Shown: positions 35,086 to 46,709, numbered from the stretch's first letter. The stretch is 53,707 nt of DNA from Streptococcus cristatus (GCF_003943505.1 NZ_RJPS01000001.1:277-53983), one strand, 5' to 3'. The notes: a model not told the origin generated them from the letters alone. Program-made: numbers and translations.

Positions 35086-35238
35086 TTATTTCTCTTTAAA
35101 CAGGGACAGCAGACTAACCGCTGCCACCGTACCGCAAATCAAAGCGGTCATTTTCAAAATCGTATCTGGGTCAAACTCCAGCTGGTAATCAAACACCTTT
35201 TGCGCAGGCTTATCCTGAGCGGAAATGGTCAATTTCAT
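35086..35238 (-). CDS. Small (50-residue) membrane protein of unknown function
   Basis: A short gene below usual length cut-offs. It opens with ATG at 35238, five bases after AAAGAGG, and ends with TAA at 35086. The product has a charged N-terminal part (MKLTISAQDKPAQK and then a short DYQLEFDPDT segment) and one C-terminal membrane segment (ILKMTALICGTVAAVSLLSLF) closed by KEK. It fits neatly between polC (19 bases upstream) and pepS (20 bases downstream) in the same direction, which supports its being real. I do not recognise a family. Confidence 0.75.
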   Translation of the reverse strand: MKLTISAQDKPAQKVFDYQLEFDPDTILKMTALICGTVAAVSLLSLFKEK

Positions 35239-35257
35239 AAAAACCTCTTTCTATATT

Positions 35258-38200
35258 TTAGAAAAACTCATCAAACAAACTCAACTGGTTATCCTCTGGC
35301 ATATTGCCGAGAATGCCCATATCATCCATTTTTTCAACTAGGGTGCTAGAGAGGCCGCCACGTTTGCGGAGCTCTGTCTTAGAAAGGAATTCACCTTCTT
35401 CCCGCGCTCTAACTAATTGGCGGGCAACGTTGTCACCCAGACCGTCCATGGTAGAGAAAGGCGGGATAAGGGTATCTCCTTCGATGAGAAACTCGGTCGC
35501 GTGGCTCTTGTAGAGATCTAACTTCCCGAATTTGAAGCCCCGCTCCAGCATTTCATTGACGATTTCCAGAGTCGTATAAAGGTCAATTTCTACATTAGAA
35601 GCTTCGTTGTTCTTACGCTTCTCAGCGATTTCGCTCATCCGGCGTTTGACGGCATCGAGCCCGCCACTCATGGTCTTGATATCAAAGGCCTTAGCCCGGA
35701 TGGAGAAATAAGCACAGTAGTAATAAATTGGATGATGCACCTTGAAGTAGGCTACCCGCAGGGCCATCATAACGTAGGCTGCTGCATGGGCCTTGGGGAA
35801 CATGTACTTGATCTTTCCACAGGACTCGATGTACCATTCTGGCACATTGTTTTCCTTCATGGCTGCGATGTAGCCATTGCGCTCTTCTTCAGTAATCTTC
35901 AGCCAGAGGCCCTTCCGCACGCGCTCCATGATTGTAAAGGCCATCTTAGGATCCAAGCCTTTGTGCATGAGGTAAACCATGATGTCGTCCCGACAGCCGA
36001 TAACGGTGGACAGGTCGGCAATCCCTTGCTTGATCAAGTCCTGAGCATTGCCCAGCCAAACGTCCGTACCATGAGAAAGACCAGATAGCTGTAAGAGCTC
36101 GGCAAAGGTGGTCGGATGGGTCTCGTCAACCATTCCCCGTACAAAATTGGTTCCAAACTCTGGAATCCCCAGCATACCAGTCGGCGTGCCGATTTGCTCC
36201 TCAGTCACACCCAAAATGTCTGTTCCAGAAAAGAGGGCCATAACGCCAGCATCATCCATAGGAATGTCATTTGGATCAATGCCAGACAAGTCCTGAAGCT
36301 TCCGAATCATGGTTGGATCATCGTGTCCCAGAACGTCTAGCTTGAGGACATTTTCATCGATATCGTGGAAGTTAAAGTGGGTAGTCTGCCACTCGGCCGT
36401 CACATCGTCAGCTGGATATTGTACCGGTGTAAAGTCATAAACATCCATATAGTTAGGGATAACAACGATTCCGCCCGGATGTTGTCCGGTCGTCCGCTTG
36501 ACTCCGGCAGCTCCCTGTGCCAAACGCTCAACTTCGGCGTCTCGGTAGAACTTCCCGTAGTCGCGCTCGTAACCCTTGACAAATCCATAGGCCGTCTTAG
36601 CAGCCACCGTACCAACAGTTCCAGCCCGAAAGGCATACTCCTCACCAAAGATGTCCCGCACGTCCAAGTGGGCGCTCGGCTGATCCTCTCCAGAGAAGTT
36701 CAAGTCAATATCGGGTACCTTGTCCCCGTCAAATCCAAGGAAGGTCTCAAAAGGAATATCCTGACCATTCTTGCTCAGCTTGTGACCACACTCTGGACAG
36801 TCCTTATCCGGCATATCAAAGCCAGAACCATAGGAGCCGTCCGTGATGAACTCGCTGTATTGGCATTTGCCACAGACATAGTGGGGTGACAGAGGATTAA
36901 CTTCGGTAATCCCGATCATGGTCGCAACAAAACTAGATCCGACAGACCCTCGAGAACCTACCAAATAGCCACGCTCGTTGGAGCGTTGCACCAGCATCTG
37001 AGAAGCCAGATAAATCACGGCAAAACCATTCCCCAAGATAGAAGTCAGCTCTTTTTCGATCCGTAAGTCCACGATATCTGGCAGCGGATTGCCATAAATC
37101 TCAAAGGCCTTTTGATAGGTCAGCTCGGCAACTGTCTCCTCGGCCTTGTCAATGAAAGGTGTATAGAGATCGCCCTTGACTACCTCTACCGGCTCAAAGG
37201 TCTCCGCCAGCTGATTCGGATTGGTGATGACCAGCTTCTTAGCCAAATCCTCGCCTAGAAAGGCAAATTCGTCCAACATCTCATTGGTGGTCCGGAAGTG
37301 AGCCTTAGGAAGCGGAGCCGGCTGGGCATTTTCACCGTGACCAATGGTCCGGTTTATCATGGCTCCCTGACCGAGACTCCGTACGATAATCTCACGATAG
37401 ATTTCTTCTTCCGGCTCGATATAGTGGACATTCCCCGTCGCAAGGACAGGCTTGCCCAAGCGATCTCCGACCTCAATCAAATTGCGAATAATGGTCTGCA
37501 GTTCTTCCTGGTCTTTGATCTGCTCCTTGGCAATCAGCGGCTCATAGATAGCCGGCGGCATAACCTCGATAAAGTCATAATACTTGGCTACTTCGACAGC
37601 CGCATCCACCCCCTGAGAGACAACGGCGTCATAGACTTCGCCTTCTGAACAGGCTGATCCCAGAATCAGGCCTTCACGATGGGCATCCAGCACGGTCCGT
37701 GGAATCCGTGGGACGCCTTCAAAATACTTGGTATTGGACAGACTGACTAACTTGAAAATATTCTTGAGCCCCGTCTGATTTTTCACATAAATGGTCGCAT
37801 GTTTGACCCGAGCTTTCTTGTAAGAATTCTCATCGACCAGATCCGTATTCAAATCCTTAAGATTAGTCACACCATGCTTCTCAGCCACATCCTTGATAAA
37901 GATAAAGAGAAGGCGGCCCGTCGCTTCCGCGTCATAGTTGGCCATGTGATGATGCTCCAGAGCAATCTGGAAACGCTTGGTCAAAGGCCCCAGACCATGA
38001 CGCTTGTACTCTGGATAGAGGTTGCGGGCAAATTCCAGCGTGTCAATGACTGGCTGGGTAATTTTCGGCAGGCCATGACGCTCATAATTGACATTCATAA
38101 AGCCCACGTCAAAGGTAGCATTATGGGCAACGAGGACACTGTCCTGGCAAAATTCCTGAAATTCTTTCAGCACCTGCTCCAGTGGTTTGGCATTGCGGAC

Positions 38201-39646
38201 ATGCTCATCAGTAATCCCGGTCAAGTCCGTCGTAAAAGCCGACAGAGGATGACCAGGATTGATAAACTCATCAAACTCAGCGATGATATTGCCCTTGTGC
38301 ATCTTGCTGGCAGCGACCTGAATCAAGTCATTGTAGACGGCTGAAAGTCCTGTTGTTTCAACGTCAAAGACCACATAGGTCGCATCACTCAGCTCCATGT
38401 CCACTTCATTATAGACGATGGGCACCCGGTCTTCTACAATATTGGCCTCCATACCGTAAATCAGCTGAATACCAGCTTTCTTGGCAGCCTTGTAGCCATG
38501 GGGAAAGCTCTGCACATTGCCATGGTCAGTAATGGCGACAGCCTTGTGGCCCCACTTGGCAGCCGTTGCAATGATTTCCTCTACCTCAGACAGGGCGTCC
38601 ATAGTAGACATATTGGTATGAGCGTGAAACTCAACCCGCTTCTGACCCTCAGGCATCAGATCCTTGCGCTCATAGTGGGTAACTTCCTGGACATCCTGCA
38701 CATTCATGGTCAGGTCACGAGTGAAGTTGTTCATCTCCACATTTCCCCGTACGCGGAGCCAAGCGCCTTTCTTAATCATGTCAAACTTCTTGGCTTCTTC
38801 CTCGTTTTTCATCCATTTCTGCAAGGAGAAGCTGGAAGTATAGTCTGTCATCTTGAAGTTGAGCAAGACCCGGCCGGTCCGCGTGACCTTCTGCTCTAGA
38901 TCAAAGACCATTCCCTCAAAGACCAGACGGTTTTCCTCAGTCTGAACTTCGATCATAGGAGTAATCTCTGCCTTGTCCAGATTTGGTTTAGCCGCAGCCT
39001 TGCGAGCTTGGAAGTCATAGGCTGGTTTTTCTTCTGGCGGTGGCGCCATCTGTTGTAGAGATTCCATGGCTTTGAGCGCCTCTTCATTGGCCGCCTGGAC
39101 AATCTTGTCATTCTCTGCTTGGAAATTCTCCGCTTGCTGCTGGGTCAGCTCATCGCTGTGCTGAACCTGACAGGTCAGATGTGGAAAGCCGTACTTGACC
39201 AGCTGACGACTGAGATTGGGCAGGTGATTCTTACGAAAATGCTCCGTATCAATGGTCGAAGCCCCCTCAATCAGCAGCTTGTCCCCATCCAAATGAACCC
39301 GCAAATCCTGATACAGGCTCTTGAAGCCATGACTGGCACATGGACCTTCCTCAAAGGCCAGCTGGTAATAAGCCTGTAAGAGCTCATCCGACACCTGAGG
39401 AGTCTGACAGTGAATTTCAAAAATGGCCTGATTGCCCGTCTTAGAAAACTCTTGAGCTAAGCGCTTCTGCAATTCCCGAAAAATCTCAATGGGCAGAATA
39501 TTCGTAAAAGAAAAATGAAACTCCCAGACCCGACTGACCTTGTGGACCAGAACTTCCTCAATTTCAGCATTCAAAAAGGCCTCTGAATTTCTCATTTCCA
39601 GTGGCATATCCAGCTGATGCATTAAAATTTCAAACTTGTTTGGCAT
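35258..39646 (-). CDS. polC: DNA polymerase III PolC-type alpha subunit
   Basis: The main replicative polymerase of low-GC Gram-positives, 1462 residues. In order: an N-terminal region and OB fold (to about 330), a PHP domain split by the exonuclease ([15 protein letters not shown] near 337), the DnaQ-like 3'-5' proofreading exonuclease ([11 protein letters not shown] near 420), a zinc-binding loop with Cys pairs CGKC and CPEC, the catalytic palm with PDIDLNFSG, and C-terminal helix-hairpin-helix regions. GAGGA precedes the ATG. The gene is complete. Many long frames on the opposite strand are compositional shadows. Confidence 0.98.
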   Translation of the reverse strand: MPNKFEILMHQLDMPLEMRNSEAFLNAEIEEVLVHKVSRVWEFHFSFTNILPIEIFRELQKRLAQEFSKTGNQAIFEIHCQTPQVSDELLQAYYQLAFEEGPCASHGFKSLYQDLRVHLDGDKLLIEGASTIDTEHFRKNHLPNLSRQLVKYGFPHLTCQVQHSDELTQQQAENFQAENDKIVQAANEEALKAMESLQQMAPPPEEKPAYDFQARKAAAKPNLDKAEITPMIEVQTEENRLVFEGMVFDLEQKVTRTGRVLLNFKMTDYTSSFSLQKWMKNEEEAKKFDMIKKGAWLRVRGNVEMNNFTRDLTMNVQDVQEVTHYERKDLMPEGQKRVEFHAHTNMSTMDALSEVEEIIATAAKWGHKAVAITDHGNVQSFPHGYKAAKKAGIQLIYGMEANIVEDRVPIVYNEVDMELSDATYVVFDVETTGLSAVYNDLIQVAASKMHKGNIIAEFDEFINPGHPLSAFTTDLTGITDEHVRNAKPLEQVLKEFQEFCQDSVLVAHNATFDVGFMNVNYERHGLPKITQPVIDTLEFARNLYPEYKRHGLGPLTKRFQIALEHHHMANYDAEATGRLLFIFIKDVAEKHGVTNLKDLNTDLVDENSYKKARVKHATIYVKNQTGLKNIFKLVSLSNTKYFEGVPRIPRTVLDAHREGLILGSACSEGEVYDAVVSQGVDAAVEVAKYYDFIEVMPPAIYEPLIAKEQIKDQEELQTIIRNLIEVGDRLGKPVLATGNVHYIEPEEEIYREIIVRSLGQGAMINRTIGHGENAQPAPLPKAHFRTTNEMLDEFAFLGEDLAKKLVITNPNQLAETFEPVEVVKGDLYTPFIDKAEETVAELTYQKAFEIYGNPLPDIVDLRIEKELTSILGNGFAVIYLASQMLVQRSNERGYLVGSRGSVGSSFVATMIGITEVNPLSPHYVCGKCQYSEFITDGSYGSGFDMPDKDCPECGHKLSKNGQDIPFETFLGFDGDKVPDIDLNFSGEDQPSAHLDVRDIFGEEYAFRAGTVGTVAAKTAYGFVKGYERDYGKFYRDAEVERLAQGAAGVKRTTGQHPGGIVVIPNYMDVYDFTPVQYPADDVTAEWQTTHFNFHDIDENVLKLDVLGHDDPTMIRKLQDLSGIDPNDIPMDDAGVMALFSGTDILGVTEEQIGTPTGMLGIPEFGTNFVRGMVDETHPTTFAELLQLSGLSHGTDVWLGNAQDLIKQGIADLSTVIGCRDDIMVYLMHKGLDPKMAFTIMERVRKGLWLKITEEERNGYIAAMKENNVPEWYIESCGKIKYMFPKAHAAAYVMMALRVAYFKVHHPIYYYCAYFSIRAKAFDIKTMSGGLDAVKRRMSEIAEKRKNNEASNVEIDLYTTLEIVNEMLERGFKFGKLDLYKSHATEFLIEGDTLIPPFSTMDGLGDNVARQLVRAREEGEFLSKTELRKRGGLSSTLVEKMDDMGILGNMPEDNQLSLFDEFF

Positions 39647-39772
39647 GACATTTCCTCGTACAGTAGTGACCCTATTTTACCATAAATCAGTACTTTTTTC
39701 GATAGAAAAAGAGCGGAGTAAAGTTGTTGATGACTATATATTTATATGTTTTCTTATCTTAAAACTAAGTTA

Positions 39773-39781
39773 TGCTATAAT
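39773..39781 (+). promoter_or_regulatory. Extended -10 promoter of the lipoprotein gene
   Basis: TG-C-TATAAT (TATAAT at 39776-39781) precedes the GTG start by 33 bases. The -35 is weak (TTATCT, 16-base spacer). Confidence 0.65.
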
Positions 39782-39814
39782 AGAACAGAACATTTATTAA
39801 AAGGAGTCTTAACT

Positions 39815-40357
39815 GTGAAGAAAATTTTACTAGCTAGCGCCTGTCTGCTGGCTTTGACTGCCTGCAGCATGCCTAAGCAAACTAAGCACGAAAGCAAGCC
39901 CAACCAAAGTCAGAGCCAAAGCAAGCCAAAAAAAGAAGAGAAAGTAAAAACCAAGACTTTTGCTTACAACATGCCTAACGGATACAATAATAAAATTGTC
40001 GCTTATTATCAAAAAGATAGGATTCGAGCCTTCGATTTTATGGCTACGAAACCGACTCAAGAGGACGAGCAAAGTAAGAGTCCTGAAGAAATCAGCAGCA
40101 TTTATCAAGAAGAATTGAAAGCCAGTGACTTTTATGATAAATTCAGCAAGTTAGATGGAGTCACACTTGAAGTCAAAGTTTCAGAGGACAAGAAAACCGT
40201 TGCACAAGTTGCCCACTTTGATCTCAGCAAAGCAAAAGAAAAACAAGTCATGGCGGCTTTAGGGGAAACAACTAAAGATAACCTATTCAAAAAGCTTAAG
40301 GAAAAACCCGAAGATTTCTTTGCTTTTCTGCTATCTCAAGGATTCACAGAAGAATGA
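39815..40357 (+). CDS. Lipoprotein, YehR/DUF1307-like
   Basis: A 180-residue exported lipoprotein. The signal peptide KKILLASACLLALTAC ends in lipobox LTAC. A low-complexity Lys/Gln/Ser linker follows (about 22-50), then a compact domain (about 52-180) with LEVKVSEDKKTVAQVAHFDL, which resembles the YehR (DUF1307) family. The function is unknown. The start is GTG at 39815, eight bases after AAGGAG. Longer in-frame starts would place the signal peptide internally. It is the first of two plus-strand genes between polC and the PH-domain gene. Confidence 0.85.
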   Translation: MKKILLASACLLALTACSMPKQTKHESKPNQSQSQSKPKKEEKVKTKTFAYNMPNGYNNKIVAYYQKDRIRAFDFMATKPTQEDEQSKSPEEISSIYQEELKASDFYDKFSKLDGVTLEVKVSEDKKTVAQVAHFDLSKAKEKQVMAALGETTKDNLFKKLKEKPEDFFAFLLSQGFTEE

Positions 40358-40400
40358 AATCTTTTCTGACTGATTTCCTTAACTTTAGAAACTATCCTGT

Positions 40401-40432
40401 CTTGCTAGCCAACTCCTTAGTTCGCCAGCAAG
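40401..40432. other. Imperfect inverted repeat downstream of the lipoprotein gene
   Basis: Arms 40401-40414 and 40419-40432 pair at 12 of 14 positions around a 4-base loop. No T-run follows on either strand, only AAAAAA on the plus strand, so it is not a standard terminator. It may stabilise the 3' end of the lipoprotein message. Confidence 0.45.
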
Positions 40433-40509
40433 AAAAAACGTAGAAAATATTTTTTAGAGCAAGCTATTGACTTTCATTTCTCCAATAGCATGATTTTCAA
40501 GGAGTTTTT

Positions 40510-40977
40510 ATACGCTTAACTAAAAAAACTGTTTTTATTGGTATCGCTTCTCTTCTTATTTTGGGCTTAGCTGCATGGGGTGTAAATGTTTTTCTCGTTA
40601 TGAACAACGCTCAGCAAAGTTTTGATAAAAATTTTATTTACTTTCAAGCTAGAAGCGATGACAACGAAACTTTAATTACACAAGGCATCGGAAAAAAAGA
40701 AGCTTATAATTTATCCTATTCTCCTGCTAAGAAGACCATTGAAATAACCAAATCGACTAAAAATGGAGATATCTATTCTTCCGATTCCATTTACGGAGCA
40801 GTAAAAGTCTATGATATAAAGCAAAACGCTAATCGCTATGTCTTTATAACAGCTGCAAAACCAATAATCGTTGACTTTGGAATAACTTCAGTCAAGGTAA
40901 CTTATGACGGAGGTCATTTTGAAACTCCATACTCTGAGCTGCATTTTGGTGAATCTTTTCCTAGTGAAGACAACTAA
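40510..40977 (+). CDS. Hypothetical exported/anchored protein with apparent ATA start
   Basis: A protein of about 155 residues with a short basic N-terminus (RLTKKT), one hydrophobic segment (VFIGIASLLILGLAAWGVNVFLV) and an extracellular domain of about 125 residues, rich in Tyr, Ser and Lys, with no family I know. A perfect AAGGAG (40499-40504) and a 5-base spacer point to ATA at 40510; no ATG, GTG or TTG is in frame until TTG at 40561, which would cut the basic N-terminus and half of the membrane segment. So either a rare start codon is used, or ATG has mutated to ATA and expression is weak or lost. Confidence 0.65.
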   Translation: MRLTKKTVFIGIASLLILGLAAWGVNVFLVMNNAQQSFDKNFIYFQARSDDNETLITQGIGKKEAYNLSYSPAKKTIEITKSTKNGDIYSSDSIYGAVKVYDIKQNANRYVFITAAKPIIVDFGITSVKVTYDGGHFETPYSELHFGESFPSEDN

Positions 40978-41013
40978 ATAGAAATTGCTTTTGATCGTCA
41001 ATCTTTATTTATG

Positions 41014-41049
41014 AACTAACCAAGCCAATAAGCTATGGTTAGTTTTTGT
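41014..41049 (+). terminator. Terminator of the hypothetical exported-protein gene
   Basis: A 9-bp perfect stem (41014-41022 with 41036-41044), extended by AGC/GCT, followed by TTTTTG on the plus strand. Confidence 0.75.
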
Positions 41050-41055
41050 TTGCAA

Positions 41056-41080
41056 AAAAAGCGGTTGAAACCGCTTTTTA
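41056..41080. terminator. Second, bidirectional terminator before the PH-domain gene
   Basis: A GC-rich 9- to 10-bp stem (41057-41066 with 41069-41078) flanked by A- and T-runs, working in both directions between convergent genes. Confidence 0.85.
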
Positions 41081-41458
41081 TCTCAATACTGCTTCTGCCA
41101 GCGCTTTTTGGATGGCAATGACACTTTTATCACTTCGGAAAGTTAGGGTTTCGGCTGGTTCCTCAGCACTGGAAACCCAGATTTTCAGCTCTGCGTCTAG
41201 GTCAAAGTGACCAGCCGTTTCCACTGAAAAGCGAGAAATAGAGCGATAAGGATAAGATTTATAAGCCGTTTTCTTACCTGTCACTCCCTGCTTGTCCACC
41301 AAAATCAAACGCTTATCTGTAAAGACAATCAAGTCACGAATAAGACTGAAAGCCAACTCCACATTTTCTGCTGGCGTCAGAATATTCTCCAATTCTCTTT
41401 CTGTTTTTTCAATATCTTTCTGAGAAGCATTGCCCAATAAACCGCTGAATAATCCCAT
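41078..41458 (-). CDS. Bacterial PH-domain protein
   Basis: A 126-residue cytoplasmic protein of the bacterial pleckstrin-homology (bPH_1/YvbH-like) type. The core runs from about residue 28, with LIRDLIVFTDKRLILVDKQG, then KTAYKSYPYRSISRFSVE and a C-terminal helix. The function is unknown. The ATG at 41458 is preferred, since GGAGG lies eight bases before it and overlaps the ATG at 41473. A structured intergenic element lies upstream. Confidence 0.85.
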   Translation of the reverse strand: MGLFSGLLGNASQKDIEKTERELENILTPAENVELAFSLIRDLIVFTDKRLILVDKQGVTGKKTAYKSYPYRSISRFSVETAGHFDLDAELKIWVSSAEEPAETLTFRSDKSVIAIQKALAEAVLR

Positions 41459-41519
41459 ATTTCGATCCTCCAATCCATTTTCCCTACTATAGCATTTTCA
41501 AGGCCAATAAGCAAAAGAA

Positions 41520-41697
41520 AGAGAGTGGGACAGAAATCGGTAATTCGTTAGAATTCGATTTCGTCGTCCCACCTCCGCACAGTTGAGTAGGGCTGTAAAG
41601 GCTGATGAAATCAGCGTAGTAGAGCCCACTCAACCACTGCGTCTTGCTCGACAATCCAAAGACAATTGAGAGGCTAGGACTTTTGTCCTAAACTACT
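41520..41697. repeat. Structured intergenic element (multi-hairpin, probable repeat)
   Basis: About 180 non-coding bases fold into three parts. First, GTGGGAC...GTCCCAC with inner GAAATCG/CGATTTC (about 41525-41571). Second, a long stem GTTGAGT-A-GGGCT paired with AGCCCACTCAAC enclosing a perfect GCTGAT/ATCAGC hairpin (about 41582-41637). Third, TAGGAC/GTCCTA (about 41673-41691). It lies between proS and the PH-domain gene. It resembles an intergenic element I recall in several sanguinis/mitis-group genomes, but I see only one copy here. It may be a repeat or a structured RNA; direction is undecided. Confidence 0.6.
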
Positions 41698-41700
41698 GTT

Positions 41701-43566
<1,866 letters not shown>

Positions 43567-43596
43567 TCATAGAATATTTTTCAATCTTTTAAAATG

Positions 43597-44853
43597 TTAG
43601 AAGAACAATTTCATAATATCATTCCAAGTCACAGCAATCATGAGGACAACCATGACAGCTACCCCTGCGAGGGTAACATAGCTTTCTGTTTCTCGTTTCA
43701 AGGGTTTGCGACGGATAGCCTCAAGAATATTGAGGACAATTTTTCCACCGTCCAAGGCCGGAATGGGGATCAAGTTAAAGATTCCGATATTGATGGACAA
43801 CATGGCCATCAGGGACAGGATAGCTGGAAGTCCAAGCTCCGCGGCTTGCGAACTCGCTTTGTAGATCGCTACCGGACCACCCAACTTGTTCAAACTAAAG
43901 TGGAAGATGATATCCTTCAAGGCCGTTAAGATACGAGTTGCTGTGTACCAAGTATCTGTCACACCTGACAGAAGCTTATCGAGGAAGCCCGTCTTGACAG
44001 CATTGGTCACACCGATATAATAGCGTCCACCATCTTCTTCTGGTTGGACCGTCACTTTTTGAGTCTTCCCGTCTCGTTCATAGGTAATCGTTACTTCTGG
44101 ATTTTTTCCTTGATCACGGGTGGCCTTCTGGACAGAATCTGTCAACTCATCCCAGTTGGAAACCTTGTATTCATTGATCTGAACGATCTGGTCATTGTCT
44201 TTCAAACCAGCCTTAGCCACCACTCCTTGGGGAACGACCTGAACATGGTTGCTATAGTAGTCCACTGCACCTCCCTGCATAAAGGCAAGGAGAGAGTACA
44301 CGACAATACTTAAGATAAAGTTGTTCATTGGACCAGCAAAGTTGGTCATCAGGCGTCCCCAGATACTTGCATTTTGATACTGGACATCCAGCGGAGCAAT
44401 CCGAACTTCCGTTCCGTCTTCCTCAACAATGGTCGCATCGTGATCGACAGAATAAGTCTTGCTTTCATCTAAGACCAGCCCTGTAATCTCTAGTTTTTCT
44501 TCAAAATCAAAACTGGTCACATTCATAGGCAGAGCCGTCTGATCGATTTTCTTGCCAGACAGATTGATGCGTACGACTTTTCCCTCTTCATTCAGAGTTA
44601 GACTTGCTGGCGTACCTGTTTTGATTTCTGTCGAATCCTCGCCCCAGCCAGCCATGCGGACATAGCCACCTAGCGGCAGAATCCGAATCGTGTAGGCTGT
44701 TCCATCCTTGCCAATATGAGCAAAAATTTTCGGCCCCATCCCAATGGCAAACTCACGAACTAGAATGCCTGATTTTTTGGCAAAGTAGAAATGTCCAAAC
44801 TCATGAACCACCACGATGATCCCAAAAATAATAATAAATGTAATAATCTGCAT
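43597..44853 (-). CDS. eep: Site-2 intramembrane protease RseP/Eep
   Basis: A zinc intramembrane protease that cleaves signal-peptide remnants and membrane anchors, including peptide pheromone precursors in related cocci. The 418-residue protein has HEFGH (17-21) in the first membrane segment, a PDZ domain in the middle (about 190-270, [19 protein letters not shown]) and the LDG motif [11 protein letters not shown] near the C-terminus. I choose the ATG at 44853 to match the family length; an ATG ten codons upstream (44883) is possible. AAGAGAAAG precedes the chosen start. Confidence 0.94.
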   Translation of the reverse strand: MQIITFIIIFGIIVVVHEFGHFYFAKKSGILVREFAIGMGPKIFAHIGKDGTAYTIRILPLGGYVRMAGWGEDSTEIKTGTPASLTLNEEGKVVRINLSGKKIDQTALPMNVTSFDFEEKLEITGLVLDESKTYSVDHDATIVEEDGTEVRIAPLDVQYQNASIWGRLMTNFAGPMNNFILSIVVYSLLAFMQGGAVDYYSNHVQVVPQGVVAKAGLKDNDQIVQINEYKVSNWDELTDSVQKATRDQGKNPEVTITYERDGKTQKVTVQPEEDGGRYYIGVTNAVKTGFLDKLLSGVTDTWYTATRILTALKDIIFHFSLNKLGGPVAIYKASSQAAELGLPAILSLMAMLSINIGIFNLIPIPALDGGKIVLNILEAIRRKPLKRETESYVTLAGVAVMVVLMIAVTWNDIMKLFF

Positions 44854-44923
44854 AAGTGTAATCTTTCTCTTAAGATTGTTCATTAAGCCAAGAGGGCTTT
44901 AGGCTGCTTGTCCTCTATACTTC

Positions 44924-45727
44924 TTAGAACAAGCCGAAGAAGTGCATCAGTGGAAAGACAAAAAGCAAGCTATCAAAGCGATCCAAAACACCGCCATGCC
45001 CAGGAATAAATTTCCCTGAGTCTTTGACACCAAAGTGACGCTTGATGGCGCTCTCTACCAAGTCGCCGAATTGGCCAGCAATACTAAAGACAACAGTTAA
45101 GAGCAGCATGGTCACAAAGCTATACGGAGTGGCAACTTGCGGACGAACAGACATAAAAATCGTAGAAACCAACACCGCTGAGATAATGCCTCCCAAACTG
45201 CCTTCAATAGTTTTATTTGGCGATATCTTTGGCAGTAATTTTCTCCGCCCATAGCGAGTACCGACCAGATAGGCCCCACTGTCTGTGGCCCAGACGATAA
45301 AGAGGGCCAGCAAAACCTTGTCTACATTCACCAAACGGGCATCGATCAAAGCATTAAAACCTAGACCAACATAAAAACTAGAAGCAATCGGATAAGCCGC
45401 ATCTTCAAAACTATAAGAGGAACCTAAAACAGTCGCTCCTAGCAAGACGAAAACGACCAAGCCATAAGCCATCACATTGCCGTCCACAGGTAAAAATTTC
45501 AGGTAGTTCTCAAGTGGCAGGGTCAAGACAAAAGCTGCCAGCATAGCCAATCCACCCTCTAAGGTCGCTGTCGAAAGCCCCTTCATCTTAAGCAATTCAT
45601 GCACTGCCAACATGGCTAGAAGACCAACGCTGATCTGGAAGGGAATCCCTCCCATCTTCACTAGAGGAATAAAAATTGCTAGAGCAATTCCTCCAAAAAG
45701 AAGACGTCTTTGTAAATCAAAACTCAT
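44924..45727 (-). CDS. cdsA: Phosphatidate cytidylyltransferase
   Basis: A membrane enzyme that makes CDP-diacylglycerol from phosphatidate and CTP, the entry to phosphatidylglycerol and cardiolipin. The 267-residue protein has about seven hydrophobic segments and the family signature SAIKRHFGVKDSGKFIPGHGGVLDRFDSL near the C-terminus. It lies 15 bases after uppS and about 70 bases before eep. Confidence 0.96.
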   Translation of the reverse strand: MSFDLQRRLLFGGIALAIFIPLVKMGGIPFQISVGLLAMLAVHELLKMKGLSTATLEGGLAMLAAFVLTLPLENYLKFLPVDGNVMAYGLVVFVLLGATVLGSSYSFEDAAYPIASSFYVGLGFNALIDARLVNVDKVLLALFIVWATDSGAYLVGTRYGRRKLLPKISPNKTIEGSLGGIISAVLVSTIFMSVRPQVATPYSFVTMLLLTVVFSIAGQFGDLVESAIKRHFGVKDSGKFIPGHGGVLDRFDSLLFVFPLMHFFGLF

Positions 45728-45742
45728 CTTTTTCTCCCTCCT

Positions 45743-46492
45743 TTATACACCGCCGAAGCGTCGATTGCGACGATTATATTCTACAACCGCATCTTTCAAA
45801 GCCTTCTCATCGAAATCCGGCCAAAGAATATCTGTAAAATACAACTCGCTATATGCTGTCTGCCAAGGGAGGAAATTGCTAAGGCGCAGCTCGCCACTCG
45901 TACGAATGACCAAGTCAGGATCCCGTAAACTTGCAGGCAGACTGCTGGTGTAGAGATAAGCTCCAAGCATTTCCTCTGTAATATCAGCTGGTTGGACTTT
46001 CGCATCTAAAACATCTTGGGCAAGCTTCTGAACCGCTTGATTAATTTCAGCTCGGCCACCGTAGTTCAGGGCGAAGTTCAAAATCAACCCCGTATTCAAG
46101 CAAGTCAGCTCCTCAGCCTTCTCCAAGGCCTCAAAGGTTGCTTTAGGAAGTCGCTTCGTGTCGCCAATCATTTGAATTTTTACATTGTTTCTGTGCAATT
46201 CTGGCACATAGCGGTCATAAAATTCAACTGGCAGATTCATAATGAAAGACACTTCTTTCTCTGGTCGCGCCCAGTTTTCCGTTGAAAAGGCATAGACCGT
46301 CAAGACCTGCACACCCATCTCCTTGGCTGCAATCGTCACTTCTTGCAAGGCTTCCATACCTGCCTTATGGCCAAAGACGCGCGGCTGCATACGTTTTTTA
46401 GCCCAACGACCATTGCCATCCATGATAATCCCTATATGCTTGGGAACAAGCAAGGCCTCATCGAGCTTTTCTTTTTTCTTAAAACTAAACAT
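45743..46492 (-). CDS. uppS: Undecaprenyl pyrophosphate synthase
   Basis: A cis-prenyltransferase that makes the C55 lipid carrier for peptidoglycan and other wall polymers. The 249-residue protein has the signature HIGIIMDGNGRWAKKR with catalytic Asp25, and the C-terminal LVIRTSGELRLSNFLPWQTAYSELYF. It is the first gene of the uppS-cdsA-eep-proS series, with an extended -10 promoter 33 bases upstream. Confidence 0.97.
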   Translation of the reverse strand: MFSFKKKEKLDEALLVPKHIGIIMDGNGRWAKKRMQPRVFGHKAGMEALQEVTIAAKEMGVQVLTVYAFSTENWARPEKEVSFIMNLPVEFYDRYVPELHRNNVKIQMIGDTKRLPKATFEALEKAEELTCLNTGLILNFALNYGGRAEINQAVQKLAQDVLDAKVQPADITEEMLGAYLYTSSLPASLRDPDLVIRTSGELRLSNFLPWQTAYSELYFTDILWPDFDEKALKDAVVEYNRRNRRFGGV

Positions 46493-46524
46493 ATTTTTTA
46501 TCCTATTTAAAGTTTTATCATTTC

Positions 46525-46533
46525 ATTATATCA
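46525..46533 (-). promoter_or_regulatory. Extended -10 promoter of uppS
   Basis: TG-A-TATAAT on the minus strand (TATAAT at 46525-46530), 33 bases before the uppS ATG, with a weak -35. Confidence 0.6.
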
Positions 46534-46556
46534 TAAATCCTTTAAATGTGGGCAGG

Positions 46557-46586
46557 AGAGCTGATTTTTCGTCTATCAGAGCTGAT
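46557..46586. repeat. Two 9-base direct repeats upstream of uppS
   Basis: AGAGCTGAT occurs at 46557-46565 and 46578-46586, exactly 21 bases apart (two helical turns), directly upstream of the uppS promoter on the minus strand. This spacing suits a pair of sites for a protein binding one face of the helix. Confidence 0.4.
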
Positions 46587-46675
46587 GATAAATAGTTAGT
46601 AGTGGATGTAGGCAGGTTTCGCTAGTATTGTGCAACTATAATATTGTAAAAGATGAGCTTACAAAATGTCCTTAA

Positions 46676-46702
46676 AATAAAAAAGACAGCCTCTCGACTG
46701 CC
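46676..46702 (-). terminator. Terminator of yajC
   Basis: A 7-bp stem (46685-46691 with 46696-46702, two G-U pairs) with a 4-base loop, followed by TTTTTTATTTT on the minus strand. Confidence 0.75.
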
Positions 46703-46709
46703 CTATATC

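Larger units (their letters stand above)
46493..46709. other. Intergenic region between yajC and uppS
   Basis: This 217-base stretch contains the uppS extended -10 (TATAAT at 46525-46530, preceded by TG-N), a pair of 9-base direct repeats just upstream and the yajC terminator at its right end. I see no gene. A plus-strand TATAAT near 46638 has no clear -35. Confidence 0.5.

Noticed and set aside
35732..39379. Many long frames on the plus strand opposite polC, up to 181 codons
   Set aside because: They are shadows of polC codon use: no ribosome sites, no recognisable domains, and they overlap a highly conserved gene.
39499..39506. Third exact cin-box (TACGAATA on the minus strand)
   Set aside because: It lies about 140 bases inside polC with no gene start suitably downstream. 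It most likely reflects chance, and it sets the background for judging the site at 9509.
40401..40432. Inverted repeat after the lipoprotein gene taken as a terminator
   Set aside because: No T-run follows on either strand, so it is listed only as a hairpin.
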